Shown: positions 33,556 to 43,700 of the stretch, piece by piece
How the letters are laid out: every line of letters begins with the position of its first letter
Numbering within the stretch: position 1 is the first letter of the stretch
Assembly: GCF_014698835.1 (NCBI RefSeq)
Contig: NZ_JACJTU010000022.1
Span: 62,001 to 126,000 of the forward strand
Length of the DNA: 64,000 nt
Origin: Nostoc paludosum FACHB-159
Lineage (GTDB): Bacteria > Cyanobacteriota > Cyanobacteriia > Cyanobacteriales > Nostocaceae
Reading direction: 5' to 3'
Made by a program: the position numbers and the translations under genes
The notes under the pieces: generated by a model
The model's input: only the letters and a program-made list of their open reading frames with translations
Told to the model about the DNA's origin: nothing
The model's database searches: none

Positions 33556-34770
33556 TTAATTAGACTTTACAACTACCCATTGCGTCACACCCGCCATTCC
33601 TCGCCAGCCCAAAAATTTACCAATAGGTTCCGCCCGTTGGATGGCAATACGAGTCAAATCGCCACCAACTCGCTGATGCCATTGAAATAAAGTTTGTTCG
33701 CCCTCTACCGTCACCACATTTGCCACCAAACGTCCACCCGGCCGCAGTGCTTCCCAGCAAACATCAAAAAGTCCCGTTGCTGTCACTCCGCCACCAATAA
33801 AAATTGCATCTGGTGTAGGTAAGTCTTTCAGGGCAGCAGGCGCTTTACCTTCAATGATTTGCAGATTTGGAGTACCGAGAGTAGCGGCATTATCAGCAAT
33901 ATATTTTAGTCTAGATGAGTTTTGCTCGATCGCCACCGCCCGGCACCGCGGATGAGTTCGCATCCATTCTATAGAAATGGAACCGCAACCCGCCCCCACA
34001 TCCCACAATAATTGTCCCGGTGTCGGTGCTAAAGCTGCTAAGGTAATTGCCCTAACTTCACGCTTGGTTAACTGTCCATCATGGTGATAGGCGTTATCTG
34101 GCAATCCTGGTAATCTTGGTAAAGGGATAACCCCAGCATCGGCAATACAATCAACTGCGATCGCATTTAACGGTGCAATTTCCGTTTCACTCCAAGATGC
34201 AGCCGTAGCTTCCACAATTCTTTCATGAGCGCCGCCCATACGCTCCAATACGGTGATTTTACTACCCCCATAGCCGCGATTTGTCAAAATTTCGGCAACA
34301 ATGGCGGGTGTGTCCTTCCCTTGACTCAAAATTAACAGCTTAGCTTTCGGATAAATGTAAGATTGCAGCAGGGACGACGGACGGCCATTTAAACTTAAGG
34401 TTTCCACTTCAGTTAAAGACCATCCCAACCTGGCACAAGCGAGGCTAAAGGTTGAAGGTGCGGGGATAATCGTAATTTCGGAAATGGGAATTCGCCGCCC
34501 TAAGGTAACACCAATGCCATAACACATAGGATCGCCGCTTGCTAGTACGCAAATCGACTCACCGCGACGGTTAATGATTTCCTCTACAGAAGTATTGATA
34601 GGAGATGCCCAGACTATTTTCTCACGTTGGTCATCACAAGGCAGCATTGCCAAATGGCGATCGCCTCCCACAATTACTTTAGCTTGTTCGATGACCGAAA
34701 GAGCGATCGGGCTTAATCCCTGTAACCCATCTTCTCCAATGCCCACGATAGAAAGCCATTTCTCTGTCAT
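33556..34770 (-). CDS. cobL: Precorrin-6Y C5,15-methyltransferase (decarboxylating), CbiE-CbiT fusion
   Basis: 404 residues. The N-terminal CbiE-type tetrapyrrole methylase domain (WLSIVGIGEDGLQGLS; CVLASGDPMCYGIG) methylates C5. The C-terminal CbiT domain (LLWDVGAGCGSISIEW) has a SAM-binding loop and methylates C15 with decarboxylation. It acts in cobalamin (or pseudocobalamin) synthesis. The length fits the fused form. A methyltransferase gene starts upstream and ends 12 bases before it, in likely operon. Its last 124 bases are duplicated at 32695-32818. Confidence 0.94.
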   Translation of the reverse strand: MTEKWLSIVGIGEDGLQGLSPIALSVIEQAKVIVGGDRHLAMLPCDDQREKIVWASPINTSVEEIINRRGESICVLASGDPMCYGIGVTLGRRIPISEITIIPAPSTFSLACARLGWSLTEVETLSLNGRPSSLLQSYIYPKAKLLILSQGKDTPAIVAEILTNRGYGGSKITVLERMGGAHERIVEATAASWSETEIAPLNAIAVDCIADAGVIPLPRLPGLPDNAYHHDGQLTKREVRAITLAALAPTPGQLLWDVGAGCGSISIEWMRTHPRCRAVAIEQNSSRLKYIADNAATLGTPNLQIIEGKAPAALKDLPTPDAIFIGGGVTATGLFDVCWEALRPGGRLVANVVTVEGEQTLFQWHQRVGGDLTRIAIQRAEPIGKFLGWRGMAGVTQWVVVKSN

Positions 34771-34782
34771 ATTAATTCAGGA

Positions 34783-35562
34783 TTAATATTTTTCAGCTGT
34801 TATAAACAAGTAATCTCCTCGATCATTTTCATATTTTTTGATAATCTCAGTGATGCGTCCTGTGTGAATATCTACTGCTAGTCTTTCACATCCGGCTACG
34901 ATTTCTTCCGCAGAAGCTAGCAAAGCAAAGGTAGAAATTCCAGAACGCACATTCTCATCTAAATATATTTCTGGACGATGTTTTCCACTATATAAAAATA
35001 GGTCTTGCAAGTTCTCAGAAATATAATAAGTTTCGATATCTACTGATTGAAAACCTGCTTCATCCAAAGCTGATTTCACCTTTTCTAAACTTGGCATTTG
35101 TTCGGCAGATTTATATATAGCCTCTGGAAAATATTCGACCAACCAATATTTACTCATTTGCTCTGGTGTCGCAGTAAATAATACTAAACGACCAGCTAAT
35201 AAAACACGGTAAATCTCTCTACAAGCAGGAATTAGTGCAGCAAAATGATGTATTGCTAGGGTGCATAGCACACCAGAAAAACTGCCATCAGTATAAGGTA
35301 AAGCCTCTACTTCTCCAACTTGCCAAGTTACAGAATTACTCTTATTTATAGCAGCATCAATCATCTTTGTTGATTGGTCTATTCCATGCCAAATACCACC
35401 GTGTTTTGCTAAAGCCAGCGTGTAATTTCCAGTGCCACACGCCACATCTAGATATGAAGAATCTGATTTTATCTGAAGTTTAACAGCTAATCGATTAGCG
35501 ATCTCAGGGTCAGCACGACGAGTCAAATCATAGCTTTTACCAATTTGCTCATAAATAGCCAT
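34783..35562 (-). CDS. Class I SAM-dependent methyltransferase
   Basis: 259 residues. The SAM-binding motif I is YLDVACGTGNYTLALA (about 38-53), followed by the acidic loop GIDQSTKMIDAA and the motif GVLCTLAIHHF of UbiE-type enzymes. It is close to the methyltransferases that act on small lipophilic or carboxylic substrates; substrate is unknown. It precedes cobL by 12 bases on the same strand, which suggests cotranscription, not necessarily a role in cobalamin synthesis. Confidence 0.85.
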   Translation of the reverse strand: MAIYEQIGKSYDLTRRADPEIANRLAVKLQIKSDSSYLDVACGTGNYTLALAKHGGIWHGIDQSTKMIDAAINKSNSVTWQVGEVEALPYTDGSFSGVLCTLAIHHFAALIPACREIYRVLLAGRLVLFTATPEQMSKYWLVEYFPEAIYKSAEQMPSLEKVKSALDEAGFQSVDIETYYISENLQDLFLYSGKHRPEIYLDENVRSGISTFALLASAEEIVAGCERLAVDIHTGRITEIIKKYENDRGDYLFITAEKY

Positions 35563-35597
35563 TTGTTTGAATTTTCCACGAATTTATAGAGATGAGA

Positions 35598-35790
35598 GAC
35601 TGGGGACTGGGGAGTGTGGGGAGTGTGGGGAGTGTGGGGAGTGTGGGGAGAGAGGGGAGAGAGGGGAGTGTGGGGAGATGGGGAAAAAGAGAATTTATGC
35701 TTCCCTTTCCTCCCACACCTCCCTCTCCTCCCACACCTCCCACACCTCCTGCTTGCCCCATGCCCAATGCCCAATGCCCAATGCCCAATC
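35598..35790. repeat. Composite G/C-run repeat, copy A
   Basis: Tandem gggagtgtgg and ggagagagg units are followed by the core aaaaagagaatttatgcttc, then cctcccacac units and tgcccaatgcccaa units. Copies B (38021-38254) and C (40533-40766) carry the same blocks, in inverted orientation. Long frames across it are low-complexity artefacts. Confidence 0.9.
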
Positions 35791-35794
35791 TCTT

Positions 35795-37003
35795 TTACAC
35801 TAGCGTTGCTGTTGATTTAAAAGCGAAAATTTTTTCAATTACATCTTCTACTACCTTATCTGGGGTGGATGCACCAGAAGTAATTCCCACAACAATTTCT
35901 CCATCTGGTAGCCAGTTTTCTGTAATAGTTAATTGTCCATTTAATTGCCGATGTTCGATGGAATTTGCTGATTGAATTCGCTCAACACTATCAATGTGAT
36001 AAGAAGGAATTCCCCTCTCAATAGCGATTTGTTGCAATTGAGTAGTATTTGAGGAATTAAACCCACCAATTACCACCATTAAATCTAAATTATCTTCCAC
36101 TAACTCCAACATTGCGTCTTGCCTTTCTTGGGTGGCATCACAAATAGTGTTGAAGCTTTGGAAATGCTGATTTAATTCAGTAGGGCCATACTTCTGCAAC
36201 ATAGTACGCTCAAAAAGCTTACCGATTTGCTCAGTTTCACCTTTAAGCATGGTAGTTTGGTTAGCAATGCCAACTCTTTCTAAATCGCGATCGGGGTCAA
36301 ATCCTGGCGAACAAGCTTTGGCAAATTTTTGGATAAATTCTTCACGGTTACCACCGTTAATAATATAGTTAGCGACATATTGTGCTTCTGACAAATTCAA
36401 CACAATTAAATACTTGCCAGCAAAAGAACTCGTAGCAACTGTTTCTTCGTGTTTATATTTACCGTGAATAATTGAGGTATAGTCAACTTTTTTGTGCTTT
36501 TCTACTGTATTCCAAACTTTAGATACCCAAGGACAAGTTGTATCAACAATTTTGCAGCCTTTTTCGTGAAGTATCTGCATTTCTTGAACGCTAGCCCCAA
36601 AAGCAGGTAATATAACCACATCACCAGTATCAACAACAGAAAAGTCTTTTTGATTTGCTTCAACTGGAATAAATTTTACTTCCATCTCTTGCATCCGCTG
36701 ATTCACAGAAGGGTTGTGAATAATCTCGTTAGTAATCCAGATGCGTTCTGTGGGGAAGTGTTGGCGGGTTTCGTAGGCCATAGCCACAGCACGTTCTACG
36801 CCCCAGCAAAAGCCAAAGGCTTGGGCTAGTCGGATGGTGACATCGCCTCGTTGCAGGGTGTAATTGCGATCGCGAATTTCCTGAATCAAGTTACTTTGAT
36901 ATTCAGATTGCAACTGGCTGGTAACTTCTGCCTGGTGACCAAACCCCTTGCGATTGTAATTTTCGGAATGTTGGAGCGTCCGCTTAAAAGCTTTTGTATC
37001 CAT
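35795..37003 (-). CDS. ispH: 4-hydroxy-3-methylbut-2-enyl diphosphate reductase
   Basis: 402 residues, the cyanobacterial/plastid length, longer than the E. coli type. It makes IPP and DMAPP in the last step of the MEP pathway and carries a [4Fe-4S] cluster. The three Cys are in [25 protein letters not shown] and [14 protein letters not shown]. The active-site motifs GGFNSSNT and [10 protein letters not shown] are present. It requires reduced ferredoxin. The C-terminal [15 protein letters not shown] is complete. Confidence 0.96.
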   Translation of the reverse strand: MDTKAFKRTLQHSENYNRKGFGHQAEVTSQLQSEYQSNLIQEIRDRNYTLQRGDVTIRLAQAFGFCWGVERAVAMAYETRQHFPTERIWITNEIIHNPSVNQRMQEMEVKFIPVEANQKDFSVVDTGDVVILPAFGASVQEMQILHEKGCKIVDTTCPWVSKVWNTVEKHKKVDYTSIIHGKYKHEETVATSSFAGKYLIVLNLSEAQYVANYIINGGNREEFIQKFAKACSPGFDPDRDLERVGIANQTTMLKGETEQIGKLFERTMLQKYGPTELNQHFQSFNTICDATQERQDAMLELVEDNLDLMVVIGGFNSSNTTQLQQIAIERGIPSYHIDSVERIQSANSIEHRQLNGQLTITENWLPDGEIVVGITSGASTPDKVVEDVIEKIFAFKSTATLV

Positions 37004-37081
37004 GAGATTAGTCTACTTAAACCACTATTTTTTATTTTCTCGCGCCTAGACGCGATTTATACAGACTTGTATTCAAAGATA

Positions 37082-37945
37082 TTACTTCTTATCCTTACCT
37101 GAAATACGTTGAAGTTCAGGTTTTAATTCGATATTGCTATAAATCTGCAATGCAGAACGCCAAACTATATAGCCTTCACGATTTAAATGTAAGCCATCAG
37201 TAGTAAATTCCTGGCGGAGATTACCTTGGGTGTTGGTAAACAGAGGATATAAATCGAGAAATTTCACACCTTTTTTTGCAGATATGCTTTGCAGTCGCTC
37301 GTTTAATCGGCGAATGCGATTATTTGTAATAGCCAGAAGTTTATCTCGTCCTTGCCAAGTTGCTTGTTCTCCACCATGTGGCAAAATCGACTGGACAACA
37401 ATTTCGGCTGTGGGATGCACTCTTCGGAGGTAACTCATAATTCGCTGGTGATTATCTAAAATTACCTCATCCCTCGTCCCCCGAATGAGGTCATTAATCC
37501 CAATCATTACAAAAATCACCTCTGGCTGGGTGCGGTCAAATATATCCAATCTTTTCAAAAGCCCGTGGCTGGTTTCGCCAGAAATTCCTTGATTGAGCCA
37601 ATTTTTACCTTCGGGTAATAACTCAGTCGGAAACCATAAACTCAGAGAATCTCCTGCAAGTATAGTTAAGTGGGCAGGATGTCGGTCAGCGGCTACTTTC
37701 GCTTCTTGTTTGAGAATATCTACCCACTGTTCGTAAGTGAGTTGGTGACGGCGACCTAAATCAGGTGTAACAACTGGGGGTGAGTTGTTGACGTTGATTT
37801 GCTCTGGGGATGTTATCACCCCCCCAAAAAAAGCAGTCAATTTCTGCTGTTGCCAAATTAGCAGAACGACCGCCAACAATAGTATGCCGTTAGTTAACAG
37901 CGAGAAAAATGCCCAGATAGGAAAGGTTTTTGCAGAAGTAGACAC
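37082..37945 (-). CDS. Membrane-anchored SGNH/GDSL-type hydrolase
   Basis: 287 residues. An N-terminal membrane segment (AFFSLLTNGILLLAVVLLIW, about 12-31) anchors the protein. The catalytic domain has block I LAGDSLSLWFP (Ser nucleophile), block III IGINDLIRG, and block V DGLHLNREGY with the Asp-His pair. These enzymes are esterases acting on acyl groups, often of envelope polysaccharides. The substrate is unknown. It lies upstream of ispH on the same strand, with 78 bases between. Confidence 0.9.
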   Translation of the reverse strand: MSTSAKTFPIWAFFSLLTNGILLLAVVLLIWQQQKLTAFFGGVITSPEQINVNNSPPVVTPDLGRRHQLTYEQWVDILKQEAKVAADRHPAHLTILAGDSLSLWFPTELLPEGKNWLNQGISGETSHGLLKRLDIFDRTQPEVIFVMIGINDLIRGTRDEVILDNHQRIMSYLRRVHPTAEIVVQSILPHGGEQATWQGRDKLLAITNNRIRRLNERLQSISAKKGVKFLDLYPLFTNTQGNLRQEFTTDGLHLNREGYIVWRSALQIYSNIELKPELQRISGKDKK

Positions 37946-38020
37946 GGCTAGCGAAATTTACCAATTATTTTGAATCAGATTTTAACGCTAGTACTCAAAA
38001 ATCACACTCGATGAAAATAG

Positions 38021-38254
38021 GGAATAGGCATTGGGCAATGGGCATTGGGCATGGGGCATGGGGCAAGCAGGAGGTGTGGGAGGCGTTGGAGGTGTGGGAG
38101 GGGTGGGAGGTGTGGGAGGTGTGGGAGGAAAGGGAAGCATAAATTCTCTTTTTCCCCATCTCCCCACACTCCCCTCTCTCCCCTCTCTCCCCACACTCCC
38201 CACACTCCCCACACTCCCCACACTCCCCTCTCTCCCCACACTCCCCACACTCCC
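38021..38254. repeat. Composite G/C-run repeat, copy B
   Basis: Same blocks as copy A but inverted: ggcattgggcaatgggc units, ggaggtgtggg units, the core gcataaattctctttttc, then ctccccacact units. It lies between the amt stop and the SGNH hydrolase gene. Confidence 0.9.
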
Positions 38255-38260
38255 TACTCA

Positions 38261-39679
38261 TCACTGAATGGGCCGATCGCCACCAAACTCAGAATTATAA
38301 CCTTCTTCGCCGTGTTCGTTGATATCCAAACCTTGCAATTCGGCTTCCTCTTTAACTCGTAGTCCGACTGTCACATCGATAATTTTGAGAATAATCCAGG
38401 TACCAACTGCTGCTATTAAATAGGCGATCGCAATTGCTGCTAGTTCAACTCCCAATTCACCAAAATTACCACGTAGCACGCCGTCTTTACCGCCTCCGTT
38501 GACTTGAGTGGTAGCAAAGATAGCTGTTAAAATTGCCCCCACCGTACCACCAACGCCATGCACGGGAAAGGTATCTAAGGCATCGTCAATTTGTAGCTTG
38601 TGTTTGAAACTAATAGCATAAAAGCAAACAAAGGCAGTGACGAAACCAATTAAAATCGCTGATAGCGGTGTCACAAATCCTGCTGCCGGAGTGATGCCCA
38701 CCAAACCAGCAACGGCTCCTGTAGCAGCTCCGACGGCGGTTGGTTTACCCCGTAAAACTGCTTCCAAGATTAACCACATTAAAGCCGCTGCCGCCGCCGC
38801 TGTATTAGTAGCGACGAAGGCTGTTGTTGCCAGATTTGTGGCTAAGTTACCCGAAGTTCCGCTAGCAGCCGATAGGGCGCTTCCAGCGTTAAAGCCGAAC
38901 CAGCCAAACCACAGCAATCCAGCACCAAGCAAAATGAAAGGAACGTTGTGTGGCGGGCTAAGACGGTCGGGATGGGTTTTGCGAGGCTTAAGAACGATCG
39001 CTGCTACTAAAGCAGAAACGCCAGAGCTAATGTGAACTACTGTACCACCTGCAAAGTCGAGGGCGCCCAAACCACCGTACAATCCTAAGAATCCACCTTT
39101 AGCCCAGACCATGTGGGCTAGGGGACTGTAAACGAAGGTTGACCACAAGAGGACAAATAGGCAATAGGCACGGAAACTCATCCGTTCGGCGATCGCCCCA
39201 GAAATTAAGGCTGGGGTGATAATGGCAAACATGGCTTGGTAGATCATGAATGCCTGGTGGGGAATCGTCCCTGCATAAGAAACTACTTCCGCAGGATTTG
39301 AGCCTTTGAGATAATCAGTTGTCTCTAAACCGACACCACTCAACCCCAACCACTGCAATCCACCGATGAACGGCAAACCCGGCGCAAAGGCCAGACTATA
39401 ACCCCAGAGAATCCAGGTCACTCCCACGATCGCCATTAATACAAAGCTCATCATCAATGTATTTAGGATGTTACGCGATCGTACAAATCCACCATAAAAG
39501 AATGCCAATCCTGGTGTCATTAGCAGCACGAGTGCTGCCGAAATCAACATAAATGCTGTATCTCCAGTATCAGCTGCTGGTGGACTAGCCGCTGATGTTT
39601 GGGCAAAAGCATTGCCCATCAGCGGTTGTGCCAAAATTAGCAGGGTCATAGCCCCAATCATGACAACTTTCTTCAACAC
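38261..39679 (-). CDS. amt: Ammonium transporter
   Basis: 472 residues with a cleavable signal (LILAQPLMGNAFAQ) and eleven membrane segments typical of Amt. The conserved TPGLAFFYGGFVRSRN, the pore His motifs (GLGALDFAGGTVVHISSG; DDALDTFPVHGVGG) and WFGWFGFNAGS are present. It imports ammonium under nitrogen limitation. The start is GTG at 39679, or ATG at 39661. An NtcA-type box is about 55-65 bases upstream. Confidence 0.96.
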   Translation of the reverse strand: MLKKVVMIGAMTLLILAQPLMGNAFAQTSAASPPAADTGDTAFMLISAALVLLMTPGLAFFYGGFVRSRNILNTLMMSFVLMAIVGVTWILWGYSLAFAPGLPFIGGLQWLGLSGVGLETTDYLKGSNPAEVVSYAGTIPHQAFMIYQAMFAIITPALISGAIAERMSFRAYCLFVLLWSTFVYSPLAHMVWAKGGFLGLYGGLGALDFAGGTVVHISSGVSALVAAIVLKPRKTHPDRLSPPHNVPFILLGAGLLWFGWFGFNAGSALSAASGTSGNLATNLATTAFVATNTAAAAAALMWLILEAVLRGKPTAVGAATGAVAGLVGITPAAGFVTPLSAILIGFVTAFVCFYAISFKHKLQIDDALDTFPVHGVGGTVGAILTAIFATTQVNGGGKDGVLRGNFGELGVELAAIAIAYLIAAVGTWIILKIIDVTVGLRVKEEAELQGLDINEHGEEGYNSEFGGDRPIQ

Positions 39680-40116
39680 TTCTTTTTGTTCCTAAGCACC
39701 AACAAATTTGTATTAGATTAATATATTTTCAGTACCTTTAGATACGATTTTTTGTCTTGAAAGCTACTCTACTTTGTTTTTTTTGAAATATTAACAAAAG
39801 TATAATCATTGCGAGGAGATTATGAGGCTTTAATCGTAATTTCAAGAATTTGTAAGTCTGAAGAATTTTGTCCAGTTTTATCCAAGAAATTGCACAAATA
39901 TAGAAGGATTCGATTTTTCTCATCATATAGCCGTATAGTTGCTTGTAACTACGTAGTTACTAAAAAACCTTTGCAATTTTGCCTGGGTTATTGTCTTTTA
40001 AAAATTAATCATCATAAAATTTATCGGTCATACAAGAGGGCAAGAGCAAGATTTGTTGCAAGTTCTCCCCCTATTCCCTTATCCTCTTCTAGTCAGTAAT
40101 AATCTAGCAATATTAC
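39680..40116. other. Intergenic region upstream of amt
   Basis: A/T-rich. It contains the NtcA-type box at 39732-39745 and a perfect 16-bp palindrome, gtaactacgtagttac, at 39945-39960, which could be a second regulator site. No gene or RNA was recognised. Confidence 0.6.
39732..39745 (-). promoter_or_regulatory. NtcA-type box upstream of amt
   Basis: GTA-N8-TAC (minus strand GTATCTAAAGGTAC) exactly matches the consensus for the nitrogen regulator NtcA. It lies 53 bases upstream of the GTG start. Possible -10 hexamers (TAATCT, TAATAC) follow at 11-16 bases, closer than the usual 22. It fits a nitrogen-starvation-inducible amt promoter. Confidence 0.65.
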
Positions 40117-40440
40117 TTAATAACGGGGTGTAAACATAATAATTGATACACTTGCTAAAGCTAAACAAGCTCCAATTACGTCGTAGCGGTCTGGAATTAC
40201 CCCGTCTACCTTCCAACCCCAAAGCATTGCCATTGCAATAAACACGCCGCCATAAGCCGCATACACTCTACCAAAATTTGCTGGCTGAAAAGTTGCAATA
40301 ACCCCATAGACAGCTAAAGCAATTCCGCCCAATATCCCCCACCACAATGGCTTAGCTTCACGCAACCACAACCAAATCAAGTAGCCACCAGTGATTTCAA
40401 ATAAACCAGCGCACAAAAAATACAACAGCGACTTAATCAT
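40117..40440 (-). CDS. YnfA-family (UPF0060) four-helix membrane protein
   Basis: 107 residues with four membrane segments. The sequence MIKSLLYFLCAGLFEITGGY, WGILGGIALAVYGVIATFQP, and FGRVYAAYGGVFIAMAMLWGW are typical of YnfA, a small drug-metabolite-type membrane protein of unknown transport function. It lies divergent from the kinase gene and 437 bases from amt. Length is normal. Confidence 0.9.
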   Translation of the reverse strand: MIKSLLYFLCAGLFEITGGYLIWLWLREAKPLWWGILGGIALAVYGVIATFQPANFGRVYAAYGGVFIAMAMLWGWKVDGVIPDRYDVIGACLALASVSIIMFTPRY

Positions 40441-40532
40441 TTGACAGTTTTTGACTAGGGCTGAACTCAGTGAAATTACGCTAACAGTTTTAACTCAAGT
40501 ATTGTCATTAATTAAAGTAAGTTTATCGAGCA

Positions 40533-40766
40533 AATTGGGTATGGGGCATAGAGCATTGGGCATTGGGCATGGGAGGTGTTGGAGGAGAGGGAGGGGTGGG
40601 AGGTGTGGGAGGAAAGGGAAGCATAAATTCTCTTTTTCCCCATCTCCCCACACTCCCCTCTCTCCCCACACTCCCCTCTCTCCCCACACTCCCCACACTC
40701 CCCATCTCCCCATCTCCCATGCCCAATGCCCCATGCCCAATGCCCCATACCCAATGCCCCATGCCC
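40533..40766. repeat. Composite G/C-run repeat, copy C, reaching the kinase start codon
   Basis: Blocks run gggcattgggcatggg, ggaggtgtgggagg, the core gcataaattctctttttc, ctccccacact units and catgcccaatgcccc units, ending at the kinase ATG. It fills the whole 5' region of the kinase gene; 40441-40532 holds nothing recognisable. Confidence 0.9.
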
Positions 40767-43700
40767 ATGAAAGCACCATTACCTGATAACGAAGCACAGA
40801 GAATCGAGACGCTTTTGCAGTATAAAATCCTCGATACACCACCTGAAGCGGCCTTTGACGATCTTACTCGTTTAGCTTCGTATATTTGTCAGACTCCAAT
40901 TGCCTTAATTAGCTTAATTGATACAAACCGCCAGTGGTTCAAAGCCAAGGTGGGTTTGGACGTCCCAGAAACACATCGAGACCAGGCGTTTTGTGCCCAT
41001 ACGATTCTACAACCTGATGTTTTTGTTGTGCCTGATGCCACAAATGACGAACGTTTCGCCGCCAATCCACTGGTGGCTTCTAACCCAAAGATCCGGTTTT
41101 ATGCTGGTGTACCTCTAACTAATGCCGAGGGATACGCACTAGGAACACTTTGCGTGATTGACTACGTACCACGGAAACTTACTCCAGATCAGATAGAAGC
41201 ATTACGAACTTTGGGTCGTCAAGTTATGAAGCAACTAGAATTGCGTCGTAATTTGGCAAATTTAGTACTTGTAGCTAATAAAGGCAAACAATCAAACAAA
41301 GTACGCAAACAATTTTTCAAAACAATTGCAGCGGGCTTTATTTTGGCATCGTCGATTCTAGTTGTGATTGCCGCAGTTTCTTATCAAAATACGAAAGTAT
41401 TTAACAATAACCGCAGCATAATAAAAAATATTAATAAAAAAATTAACAGCTTAGAAAAACTACTGTCGCAGACAAAAGACGCTGAGACTGGACAACGCAG
41501 TTACATTCTGACTGAAAAAGAAATTTATTTAAAAGGTTATCAAGAAGCACTGGCTAACGTACATATAGAAATTACAAAACTGAAGAATTTAACCGCAGGT
41601 CAACCAAAGGAACAAAAGCAGATAGCAACGCTTGAATCTTTAGTTACAGCTAAACTTACTCAACTAAAACAGACTATCAGCTTGCGTCAGAATCAGGGAT
41701 TCCAAGCGGCGTTGCGGGGACTAGTGACAAATGACGGTCAAAATCTCATGAATGATATCCATAAAACGGTTCATGAGATCGAGAACCAGGAAAAAGGGCG
41801 GCGTCAGCAATTATCACAAGTTACAAAAGCTTGGACTCGCCAAACAACTTTGACAATTGCGATCGCCATTTGTCTGAGTTTTTTCATTCTGGCTGTAGTC
41901 TACTATTTAATTTATCGTGAGGTTAGCGAACGCAAACGCACAGAAGAAATCTTAAACCAAGAACGCAACTTTATCTCAGCAGTCCTTGATACAGCTAGCG
42001 CCTTGGTAGTAGTCACCGATTCCCAAGGGCAAATCGTTCGTTTTAATCAAGCTTGTGAGCAAATAACAGGTTATTCTTTTGACGAGGTAAGAGGTAGGTA
42101 TTTCTGGAACTTGTTTCTACTCCCCGAAGAAGTGGAGCCAGTCAAAGTAGCTTTTGAACAATTGCGAGCTGGTAAGACTTTCCAGCAACACGAAAATTAT
42201 TGGGTAATGAAAGATGGCAGTCACAGACTAATTGCCTGGTCGAATACCATCTTAAAAAACTATGATGGTTCTGTAGAATACGTTGTTGGTACGGGTATTG
42301 ATATCACCGAACGCAAACGAACTGAACAACATCTGACTGCACAATACGCTGCAACCCATGTTTTAGCAAATTCGACTACAATCAACGAAGCTATGCCCCA
42401 AATTCTTCAAGGAATTTGTGAAAGTTTAGGATGGGATTTGGGCGAAATTTGGATGGTAGATCAGCAAGCAAATGTGCTGCGTTTTTTTGATATCTGGTAT
42501 AAACCATCCCTTGAGGTACAAGACTTAGCAGCTTGGAAGCAGCAAACAACTTTTGCACCAGGAGTCGGACTACCCGGCCGTGTTTGGGCAAGTTCCGAAC
42601 CTGTTTGGATTGCTGATGTGGTTAAAGATCTGAATTTCCCTAACTTCAAACTCGCGGCTCAACTAGGCCTACATGCTGCTTTTGGTTTTCCCCTTCGTAC
42701 TAATGGTAAAATTCTCGGCGTCATTACCTGCTTTAACCGTCAAATCCAGCAACCAGACGAAGATTTGGCAAAAACCATGAATTTTATTGGTGAGCAAGTG
42801 GGGCAATTTATCCAGCGCAAACAGGCTGAAGAAGAATTACAACGCCAAAACTTGCGATCGCAACTTTTTACAGAAATCACCTTAAAAATTCGCCAGTCTT
42901 TGCAAATTGAAGAAATTCTGCAAATTACTGTTAAAGAAGTCCAAAAAATCCTCCAAACTGACCGAGTATTAATTTATCAGCTTCTGCCAAATGAATCTAC
43001 AACCACTGTAATTGAAGCAGTAGTTTCTGGCTTACCAGCAATTAAAGAGCAAAACATCACTACCCCCTACTTCCAAGCTGAATATTTACAACAGTACTAT
43101 CTCCAACAGTACCGTCAAGGACAAGTTTTAGGGCTGGCTAATTTGGATCTTCTTGAACTCGAACAGAAACACTTGGAATTAATGCAACAATTTGGCGTGA
43201 AAGTCAATTTAGTTGTGCCAATTCTCGTCAAAGAAGAACTTCGCGGTTTGCTCATAGTTCATCAGTGTGATTATTCTCATCAATGGTCTAACTTTGAAAC
43301 TCATCTTTTGCGGCAAATAGCCGACCAAGTAGGTATAGCCCTAACCCAAGCCCAACTATTAGAAGCAGAAACTCGTCAACGGCAAGAACTTGAAATTGCC
43401 CGTTACCAAGCTGAATTAGCTTCTCAAACCAAAAGTGCTTTTTTGGCGAATATGAGTCACGAAATTCGCACTCCCATGAATGCGGTATTGGGAATGACTA
43501 GTTTAGCTTTAGATACTCCCTTAGACGCAGAACAGCGAGATTTTATTGAGACGATTCGCATCAGTGGAGAAGCTCTATTAACTTTAATTAATGAAATTTT
43601 AGATCTCTCCAAGTTAGAAGTTGGAGAGATGGCTCTGGAAACTCTAGATTTTAATCTAGCTACTTGTGTTGAAGAAGTATTAGAATTATTGGCTCCATCA

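Noticed and set aside
35549-35820. Several overlapping frames in the composite repeat (also at 37988-38362 and 40495-40766)
   Set aside because: Gly/Val and Pro/Leu or His/Thr runs from tandem units on both strands; not genes.
39945-39960. 16-bp palindrome as an NtcA site
   Set aside because: The spacing between GTA and TAC is 10 bases, not 8, so it does not match NtcA; the box at 39732-39745 does.
40563-40766. N-terminal extension of the hybrid kinase
   Set aside because: It is encoded entirely by the composite repeat; the conserved protein begins at 40767.
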